From Telopea speciosissima (lineage: Eukaryota; Streptophyta; Magnoliopsida; Proteales; Proteaceae): a stretch of DNA of 64,000 bases. Position 1 is the first letter of the stretch. Each line of letters begins with the position of its first letter. The stretch covers positions 12,893,501 through 12,957,500 of the forward strand of contig NC_057916.1 of the NCBI RefSeq assembly GCF_018873765.1, in the 5' to 3' direction. Below, in pieces: positions 57,301 to 64,000 of the stretch. Below the pieces are notes generated by a model that saw nothing but the letters and a program-made list of their open reading frames with translations, made no database searches and was not told the origin of the DNA. The position numbers and the translations under genes were made by a program.

Positions 57301-59541
57301 CATCAAACACGAACCAACCCTTTGTTGCACCAAGAAATGTAGATGATTTGGCAAAAAATATCAAATCTGTGATTTTTTTTGGAATTTTCCCTCTCTAATA
57401 GACGAAACCAGTCGAAACTCACAAAATGGGTCGAAATTTCGGTCGAAACAGTGCTTTTATGTGCACTATTTTTATCGCAATCAGAAACTGAGTTGAAACC
57501 AAAATTTCAGCTGAAATGCCGAAATTCCGGTCAAAACCTTGCATTCCTACTGAGTCACATCCAGTTTGGTTTCGACCTTTGTTGAAACTGAATTATTTTG
57601 CGAAATCTCAGTAGTTTTGATCAAGATTTCAAACTATGCCTCCACCTATGACAGCAGCTCCACTGAGACAGACGATGGTGCCTGTCTAGCATTTCCTGTG
57701 GTATTAGCAGCGAAACACTAGGGTCGTGGCTGAGATTAAGGAAGTGTCATTGTTATAAGACTTGAAGAATGACATAAGATGGGGAAGTGTTCATCTCCAC
57801 TATATTTCATTTCTTAGTAATGGGCCAAACCAACGTCTCATAAAGGAGAAATGTCTGTCCTCCTGACTTGATTCCAATTTTGTAGTCCAGTCTACATGAA
57901 TTGATTTGGGTTACAATTGGGCAGGGCACATGGCATTTTGATCATCCTGTATTGCATCCTGCTGTCTCTGTGAAAAACATTGGTTCATAAATCTGAAAAT
58001 GTAAGCTAGCTGTTATTACCAATTAATGGATGTGGTACTTTTTATAGAGTAGACATATGATTGTTGGTTTCATTTATAGTTGTGGTGGCCGTCTTTTTAG
58101 CCTGATATGTGTTGAGGTTTAGCTTCACTTTAATTGAATCTTTTTGTCAGAGAAAGGTGTGAGTCATAAATTATGACAGGATGTCAATAAGTGACTTATG
58201 AGTTATGACACTTGCTGCTTATTTTCAGGAATATCACTGTATAATATGTTAGCCTTTAGGTTTTACAAATCCAATGACATGATACTCATGTCATGACCCA
58301 TAATCCATGCAAAAAGGGCTGAATGTATGGTCACGACCATAGGGAATGATAAATGGTTGAAAGGGAAACGTAACTTCTGCACATTGAGGCAGAATGGTTC
58401 TTTGTTCATTAATGCTCATGCAAAAAGGGCTGAATGTATGGTCACGACCATAGGGAATGATAAAAGGTTGAAAGGGAAACGTAACTTCTGCACATTGAGC
58501 CAGAATGGTTCTGTGTTCATTAATGCATTGCATAGTGTTTGGACCTTAAACTTGAAAGGAAAGAATCATAATCTCTCACTGATTCCTCCCCTCTTGCATT
58601 GGCACATTTCATATGATGTCATGCAAACAATTAATTATTGGCTGAAATTTCACAAGAGTGGTGATTAGTATAGACCTAATATCTCCTTCTTGAAAGTCCT
58701 GGTTCTTCTAGGAAATTATATTGTTCAAAACCTTTTGTCTGTATATGTGCGCTTAAGTGTTCCTTCTCCACTTCACTGGTTCTTCCAGGAAATTATATTG
58801 TTCCAAATCTATTGTGTTTGCATGTGTAATTGTATGGATCGATGGACAAATAGATGTTCTGCAGTTGTAATTTTGTAAATGAAACATGAACCCAAAAGTT
58901 CATCTACTTATCTGTGACCTCTCAGGTGGTCTGGTGGATACATGTCTCTAATTTACTTTCTAATCTCTCTCTTTCCAGACATTTAGCCAACTATGTAGTT
59001 TCAACTATGGAACTAAAAGTGTCGAAGTACACATGGCACCTTGGTTAATCCGAGATGAACCAAGATTTGTATTTCGTGGGCTTCTTCTTGGTACGTGACA
59101 ATTTTAGTATGAATGAGGACTGAAATTTAAGTTCTTCATCCTTTTTTTTATTCTCTTAAAAATGCTCCTGTTATGTCATTATTTGTATTATTTTGCAGAT
59201 ACCTCAAGGCACTATCTACCTATTAGTGTAATCAAACAAGTAATTGAGTCAATGTCTTATGCTAAACTTGTAAGAACTTTTCTGCCTTCTTTTTTCTCTG
59301 ACCGTTGCATTAACTTTTCAATAAGACATATGTATCTCTTAGTATCTCCCATTTTTTATTTTCTCAAATGTTCTGCGTTTACTCTTGCTATTGGGGATTG
59401 GATTCTGTAGAATGTTCTTCATTGGCACATCATAGACGAGCAGTCATTTCCTCTGGAAATACCTTCTTACCCAAATTTGTGGAAAGGTGCATATTCAAAG
59501 TGGGAGCGATACACTGTTGAGGATGCTCTTGAAATTGTCGA
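48351..59541 (+). CDS. HEXO1: Beta-hexosaminidase 1 (GH20), 5' half; continues past the window
   Basis: GH20 beta-N-acetylhexosaminidases trim terminal GlcNAc from N-glycans; plant HEXO1 acts in the vacuole. Six exons (48351-48704, 48843-48926, 54286-54321, 58979-59090, 59199-59269, 59411-59541) join in frame into 262 codons plus 2 bases. Features: signal peptide (about 1-29); LWPLPSQFSYGNATISVDPG; chitobiase N-terminal domain to LHLGVDESYSLYV (119-131); ANTVYGALRGLE (147-158); GH20 barrel start with substrate-binding Arg199 in DTSRHYLP; and NVLHWHIIDEQSFPLE (220-235). The catalytic Asp-Glu (HLGGDE motif) should be encoded downstream, and no further exon was found up to 64000. Arabidopsis HEXO1 has about 540 residues, so roughly half is here. 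Intron 2 (5.4 kb) and intron 3 (4.7 kb) are swollen by transposons. The frame is intact throughout. Confidence 0.93.
49213..52845 (+). mobile_element. RTE-type LINE, decayed, right copy
   Basis: Counterpart of 1515-5165. It lies sense in HEXO1 intron 2, with the RT YVDD motif near 52038-52050 and a longer open C-terminal stretch (52040-52699) that lacks the stop present in the left copy. Frameshifts upstream show it is inactive. The 3' end has the tagccgaccccatttagtag tail followed by ttattgttgttg. Confidence 0.8.
50222..51324. mobile_element. Non-autonomous hAT-like transposon inside the LINE (right copy)
   Basis: Same element as at 2500-3593, with the same 8 bp duplication gtctgaag at 50214-50221 and 51325-51332. 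The left terminus (taggggtatcaatcggtcgg) is slightly longer here because the left copy has lost about ten bases of the cggtcgg run. The interior 36-codon open stretch is conserved, with one synonymous change seen. Confidence 0.85.
54525..55590 (-). mobile_element. Ty1/copia retrotransposon 3' fragment in HEXO1 intron 3
   Basis: Minus-strand translation gives RT end (FEIKDIGKLRYFLGIEVA, near 55595-55545), NTHLKGKDGDPVDKSNYQRL and RLIYLSHH, then integrase-distal RNase H (DADWTGCSDDRRSTSGYYAF, SRSSAEAEFRA-like ARSSAEAEFRAIAHG, and YCDSKSTISI). Frameshifts and stops break it. A polypurine tract (gagggggag) followed by TGTTGTAAAATGGG at about 54704 marks the start of the 3' LTR, which runs toward 54530. 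The upstream part of the polyprotein is cut off by the L1 fragment. Confidence 0.8.
55597..56995 (-). mobile_element. L1-type LINE 3' fragment with zf-RVT-like domain
   Basis: On the minus strand, the 3' end reads ctttggtaatgaattttttattcaccc followed by A residues (55590-55625), the canonical tail of plant L1 elements. Upstream, frameshifted translation shows a reverse-transcriptase C-terminal zinc-finger region (SSIIFPAMVTRSGVSSPTA and, further on, NIWMERNLRKWTS), as in zf-RVT domains. It was inserted into the copia RT region and is itself split by the insertion at 55633-56086. A second copy of the same family is at 62221-62690. Confidence 0.75.
55633..56086 (+). mobile_element. Solo-LTR/TRIM-like insertion inside the L1 fragment
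   Basis: Comparison with the intact L1 tail at 62240-62280 shows the sequence accaaagagaaagaggac is split here by about 450 bases. The insert begins near TGCCGGACATTTGGGG and ends near ccccccatca, giving TG...CA ends. It contains promoter-like AT-rich sequence and a poly-C/CTT leader at 55978-56008. The short flanking duplication is imperfect, so the exact ends are approximate. Confidence 0.6.
57000..57290. repeat. GATACG-rich MITE-like repeat
   Basis: A dense array of variants of cgatacgatac and gtatcgatacgtaccaatac, starting ctcatggtttaaaatatc. It resembles the smaller element at 32740-32960 (same catggttt terminus and gtatcg words). It is non-coding and lies in HEXO1 intron 3. Confidence 0.6.
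57379..57640. repeat. GGTCGAAAC-type dispersed repeat, copy in HEXO1 intron 3
   Basis: Repeated words such as gggtcgaaatttcggtcg, gaaactgagttgaaacc and cagctgaaatgccgaaat in both orientations, ending tttcaaactatg. A related stretch occurs at 59885-60130 and a weaker one at 5690-5810. This is a non-autonomous element family of unknown class. Confidence 0.5.
58306..58527 (+). repeat. 111 bp tandem duplication preserving reading frame
   Basis: The unit catgcaaaaagggctgaatg...ttcattaatgct occurs at 58306 and 58417 with very few differences. The period of 111 is a multiple of 3, so frames on both strands run through both units. Located in HEXO1 intron 3. No homologous protein is recognised. Confidence 0.9.
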
Positions 59542-60164
59542 GTAAGATCTTAATATCTTATTCCATCTTCATATATCACTGGAGGTTTATACATATTTCA
59601 GCAGCTTCGTCCAAGTAATTTGTGATATATTAGGTTAAATTGAACAATTTCTTTTTTTATTTTTTATTTTTTAACCTTTGATGGCAAGGCAAAAAAATAT
59701 TTTTATTGAGAGGAGAAAAGATAAGAATATAACTATGTGAATGAATAATTGAATATATACAAAGAGTGTCCAGAGAATTTCATACCATATACATACGATT
59801 CGGCGGAAGCGAATTAGAATTGTTGCAACCAATGAGAGAAACCACTCAAATCTCATAACGAAATTTAGGGTTTCGATCGGTACCTGAAACCAAGGTTCAA
59901 GATATCGGGTTTTGACTTGGTTTCGACCAGCCAGAAACCGAGATATGGTTGAAACTGATCGAAACCAGTGATTTTTCCCTAGCCAACTCGAGTTGGTGGT
60001 TTCGAGGCCCAGAAATGTTTTTTTTTTATCTGATTTTTTGTATACAACCTATTTATGACACTCTAAACACAATACATGAACTATTTTCACACAAAAATCA
60101 CTCAAAATGGTGCTTGTGGTTTTTGACCCAAGTTTGATAGTGTATGTTGTTCTTGGACATTGGC
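59542..60164. other. HEXO1 intron 6 start, non-coding
   Basis: Contains T-rich sequence near 59650-59672 and a copy of the GGTCGAAAC-type repeat at 59885-60130. No next HEXO1 exon (expected to encode a block like YAKMRGINVMAEVDVPGH) was found here. Confidence 0.5.
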
Positions 60165-61710
60165 TGGAAACCAGGAGTCCAGGACAGACACTTATTTATG
60201 CCTAATATCATTTAAGTAAATCGTTTTCATTTACTTAAGATATTTGATGCAGATTCATCATCCAAATTGGCTTATTTTATTAGGAATAAGTCTAGGATTG
60301 GGATATATATATGTTGGGCCTTTGATCCCAAGGGTTTTCTATATAATAGGCCACTTTAATGAGCCTAAACTAGGGGTATATAAGTTGCATACGGGATTAG
60401 CTCAATACTTAGTTTATTTTTATGTTTTTTAATTGAACCGGTTCAAATTGGTTGTATCCAATTTGTTCAATTTAAGTGATCATGTGACTTGGTTAAGTGG
60501 TCATGTGACAACTTAAGTGGTCATGTGATGTAAGTTGGGCTGGATTAGGACTCTATAAGTCCAGCCATGTTTTGAGTCTATTTCCTTTAGTATTCTAGTT
60601 TCCTAGTCAGTTTAAGTTACCTAATAGGTTAGGAATAGGGTTAGGCCTTTCCTTTTAAGTGTTTAAGTCTACTTTTGAGTCTTTTATTAAGGTTCTGAGG
60701 GGGTCAAGTATTGAACACGAATTTGATTAATAAAAAATATTGTTTTGCTGCCGTCTTTGTTGCTGCTGCTTCTCTCTTCAGAGACTGTCTTGTGTGTCAT
60801 ATCAAGACCCCCCCTTGTGAGTAATATCAAGCTTGAAGGACTGGAATCCCCAGTGACTCCTTGCATCTTGTAGATCGGGAGGTCCTCTCTTAGCTTTTCT
60901 TTAATCTGCTACTGTTGGAGATCAGTGTTAATTCAAGTAAGTAGTTTTATAATTCTACAATTTCATTCCTCTTCTTAATCCTCCACTTAACCCTAATCGA
61001 TTCCCATAACCCTAGCCTCACTCTAAAATCTGTCCAGCCTTATCCCTCTACTCGATCTCAGTTGCAGCCCAATCTGTCCATCAAAACCCTAAATCCAATT
61101 CTGCCCTAAATTGCAGAATTTCGTAACTCATCCAAACCCTAACTTCTTTATACCAAAATAACCCCCCAGACCTGCCCATTAATACCCTATAAGCCCCTTT
61201 CCCAAAATCCTCCCCTAAACCCTAGATCCTGAAAACACTCCATTTTTACAAGGCCTCTAACCTAAACCCCTAGATTTCCAACTTCATCCAAATCAATCCA
61301 AACCTACACCAATAGACTCCTAAAAACCTGCACATCATTACCAAATAAAACCCTAGCTCGAAACCCTAACCCTAACCCTAATTCTGCCCTAATTAGCCCT
61401 AGCTGTCCCAATTGGCCAACCTTGTTTGGTGATCCTATTACCCTGGTTCCTAGTGGGACTAATACTACCTAGGACTACATTAATATTATTCGCAAATAAG
61501 TAAATGCCCCCTATTTGAATTCAATAAAAATAGTTAAAAAATCAAATTCCTAAAGGATAAAAAGTCAACCCCCCAGTTCAAGAACAAAGACTGGATTTTC
61601 GGCAGTAGGTGCAATTTTCAAATTTCTAATGCTGGGGCTTTCTCAAATCTATAAATTCCATAAATCTTAATATGGTAAAACATTGCTAAAAACCAAAAGT
61701 GCAGTAAAAT
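60165..61710 (-). repeat. Dispersed repeat interrupted by an LTR-like element
   Basis: Outer parts (60165-60242 and 61490-61710) match the reverse complement of 5590-5290, where they are contiguous. The intervening 60243-61490 is a later insertion. This gives a clear order of events: the older repeat first, then the LTR-like element. Confidence 0.8.
60243..61490 (+). mobile_element. LTR-like repeat (GATGCAGAT family), copy 4
   Basis: Begins ttgatgcagattcatcatcc and carries the family landmarks atgttgggcctttgatccc, ggccactttaatgagcct, ctctataagtccagccatg and cctagtcagtttaagttacc, then acgaatttgattaata and a leader rich in aaccctaa-type words (about 60980-61400). It sits in an older repeat whose empty site is known from 5515, and a short AT-rich duplication (atatt-like) may flank it. 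It is longer (about 1.25 kb) than the other family members. Confidence 0.7.
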
Positions 61711-62220
61711 ATTCATTTGTTTTGGTGTTTAAAAAAAATATATTCATTCAGAGCCATTTTGGCAGCATTCACGCACACCAAATTAACTTTGACCAGAACA
61801 TAACTCCTTCAATATAAATCAGATTTAAGCAATCTTTGATTTGTTGGAGGAAACTTATCTCTGTGTGTGTTATTCTTGAATGATCTTTCACCATTGAATT
61901 CCCTCCGGAAAGGCCTCCATACCCTGAAACTTAGTAGCCAGAGCCTACCTAATGATATATGACTCCATAACAGCGATCAACTTATGGTAGCATTTGGATT
62001 TGTCAAAAGCATTCACGTGCACCTATTTCTTTCCTTTCCATATTCCCCAGGAAACTCCATTAATGATTATGTAACATAGAACAGATGCTCTAGGATTAAG
62101 GTCCAATCCATCCATGCTGTATCAATCATAAACACATCATCTTTTTGTTGTGTAATTTACCCTGGACAAGGTAGAGGTAACAATTAAAAGTAAATTTTCA
62201 GGTCCAATCCAACCCACAAA
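61711..62220. other. Unclassified intron or flank
   Basis: No coding sequence or repeat partner recognised within the window, apart from T- and A-rich runs. It is probably HEXO1 intron 6 sequence. Confidence 0.35.
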
Positions 62221-62695
62221 TTTTTTTTTTGGGTGAATAAAGAATTCATTACCAAAGAGAAAGAGGACTACAAAAAGCCCCCGAAAAAAAGGGAGAGGAG
62301 AAATACACAAATACACAAGCAGACCCAACCTCAAAGAGGGGTGGCAGGAGGCTGGAAAGAAATGGGGGGAGGGAGACCCCAGGAAACAACAATATGCCTA
62401 TTCCTTGGGGTATCATTACAAAATATAGCAGTAGTAGAGAGCTTGGCCTGTGTCACAAATAGAGGATCCATCGAAGGTCATGTCCATCCAGATCCATTCC
62501 CTTGAGAAGGGTAAGATTCTTCGACTACGAGGCCAGCATTATGCTAGGACGCCTTTCCAAATATAAGCAGAGAGAGGGTAAGAAAAGAATAGATGTTCCA
62601 AATCTTCCACAACATTCTAGCAGAGGCAGTACAAAGGAGAGATCGGGATCTAGCGGAGGCGAAGAAAGGACTGTGTTGAAGACACTCCAGCTTTA
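62221..62695 (-). mobile_element. L1-type LINE 3' fragment
   Basis: The minus strand ends ctttggtaatgaattctttattcaccc plus 11 A residues (62221-62260), the same tail as at 55590-55625. It aligns with 56090-56640 upstream of the tail, including the region matching gaagacactccag / gaagacacgccag. It is severely 5' truncated (about 475 bases) and abuts the copia LTR. Confidence 0.75.
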
Positions 62696-62704
62696 GTGGT
62701 ACAA

Positions 62705-64000
62705 ACAAATTTAAGCATGCAAACTGACATAAAGTGTAACGATATATAAACTAATAATCAATCAGCACAAGAGATTGAAGGACAGAAGAGAAGAGAAGAA
62801 GAAGAAAAAAGCTAGGATAGATTGAATAATTTTATGGTGGTCTGCCAAGATCTGTTTGTGCACTCTGTTAGCATAGTCAAAACAGGAAACAAATCCTAGT
62901 CATATAAGCAGATTCCCTACCTAGACTACAAGACTAGTTGCCTACCTAATCTAATTGCTTAACATAAAAGTATAGAAAGAGACAAAGAAGTAAACAAAAT
63001 ATACCACGATAGGGACACTCCCCCTGTCGTGGTCAGCTATCCATTTAAGAGGTACCCCCACAATACAACCTTTAACAATCCTCAAGCTGGAGCATATAGG
63101 TCACCCATGCCCAACTTTACACAACCTTTCCGAAAAGCAGAACTAACCAGAGGCTTGGTAAACACATCGCCAAACTGATCAGTAGAAGGCACGAAGGGAG
63201 TAACAATCAATTTCTTCATGATAGCGCTCCGCACAAAATCACGGTCAACTTCATTATGCTCAGTTCTCTTATGAAACATTGGGTTGCTAGCAATGTAGAT
63301 AGCAGCTTGATTATCACAATACATCTTCATAGGTTGGTAACTAGAAACCCCAATTCTTGAAGCAGCACCTCAACTACATTAACTCAGCTGTAGTATGAGC
63401 CATCGCTCTATACTCGGCCACAATTGTTTGCTTCTTGCTTCTCCACGTGACAGGATTGCCACCAACAAATGTGCAATATCATATGGCAGACGACCTATCG
63501 CCATCAGCACCAGCCCAGTCAACATAGGAAAATCCTACCAAAAAAAGATTATGATAAGGACGATGAATGAGCCCCTTTCCTGGAGGCCCCTTTAGATACC
63601 TTAAGATACGACACGCTGCCTCCTAGTAAGCCTTGTTTGGAGACTACATAAACTAGCTAATAACACCAACAACGATGGATATGTTAGGCACTTAGGCGTA
63701 GTGACAGTTAGATAAATAAGTTTCCCTGCTAATCTCCTATACCGGTGCTTATCATCAAATTCTTCACCATCATTAATCCTAAACTTTTGATGTGGATCCA
63801 TAGGAGTGTTAATTGGTTTAGAGACAAACATACCAATCTCAGACTAGAGTTCTAACACATACTTTCTTTGAGATGGACTAATTCTTTTCTCACTCCGTAG
63901 TACTTCAATGTCGAGAAAATACCCAAGGACACCCAAGTCTTCCATCTGAAAATATACTGATGTAGATAAGATTTCACTTCTGCAATCCCTGATGCATCAT
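62705..64000 (-). mobile_element. Ty1/copia retrotransposon 3' part, runs off the right edge
   Basis: Minus-strand translation gives RT end (SKPINTPMDPHQKFRI, RYRRLAGKLIYLTVTTP) and RNase H end (MKMYCDNQAAIYIASNP, HKRTEHNEVDRDFVR, TDQFGDVFTKPLVSSAF). The order and motifs are those of copia (Tork/Tnt1-like) polyproteins. A polypurine tract (cagggggagtgtc, revcomp near 63010-63025) leads into a TGTCCCTATCGTGG LTR start, with the LTR extending to about 62710. Frameshifts break the ORF. The 5' part is outside the window. Confidence 0.82.

Noticed and set aside
61355-61385. Telomere-like aaccctaaccctaaccctaa stretch
   Set aside because: Only about three units, of the six-base type rather than the usual plant seven-base telomere repeat, and inside an LTR-like leader full of similar aaccct words. 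No evidence for an interstitial telomere.
1-64000. tRNA, rRNA or CRISPR features
   Set aside because: None could be supported by reading; a tRNA-scan would be needed to exclude small tRNA genes.

Overview
This is plant nuclear DNA, almost certainly from a flowering plant. It is AT-rich and has many small GT-AG exons separated by long, transposon-filled introns. The transposon families present (RTE-type and L1-type LINEs, CACTA, hAT-like, Ty1/copia) are typical of plants, and all four host genes have clear plant relatives. The species cannot be fixed from sequence alone. Large introns and many decayed elements suggest a repeat-rich, perhaps woody, genome. Protein assignments come from recalled family sequences, not from a database search.

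Layout from left to right. 1-5281 is a near-identical second copy of 47699-52953. It carries the first two exons of a beta-hexosaminidase gene (HEXO1-like), frameshifted by a 7-base deletion, and an intronic RTE LINE that itself holds an hAT-like element. 7136-10895 (minus strand) is an AFC1-like LAMMER protein kinase that lacks its last exon. 11540-20460 is a complete but decayed 8.9 kb CACTA transposon with terminal inverted repeats, a TAA target duplication and a broken accessory-protein gene. 20560-21660 is another RTE LINE fragment. 21660-27990 is gene-free and rich in short tandem and inverted repeats. 27999-30252 is an intact four-exon COMT-type O-methyltransferase. 33260-47004 is an intact eight-exon FIONA1/METTL16-type U6 snRNA m6A methyltransferase with a 9.9 kb intron full of LTR-like repeats. 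48351 onward is the working-looking HEXO1 copy: six exons are visible and the gene runs off the right edge. Its introns hold the LINE/hAT nest, a copia fragment, an L1 fragment with a nested insertion, and MITE-like repeats. 59542-64000 is intron or flank with an LTR-like element inside an older repeat, an L1 fragment and a copia fragment.

The main structural reading is a direct tandem duplication of about 47.7 kb. One breakpoint lies in HEXO1 intron 2 (5281 / 52953) and the other in the last visible intron of the kinase gene (5282). This single event would explain three things: a HEXO1 5' half with no 3' half at the left, a kinase with no last exon immediately to its right, and the match between 1-5281 and 47699-52953. 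It predicts a second COMT gene, a second FIO1 gene and the complete kinase to the left of the window. Both truncated copies show decay (a frameshift in HEXO1, a GT-AC intron in the kinase), as expected for genes freed from selection. A false duplication from joining two haplotypes in the assembly is the main alternative.

The genes do not form a pathway. They are unrelated housekeeping, RNA-modification and specialised-metabolism genes that happen to be neighbours.
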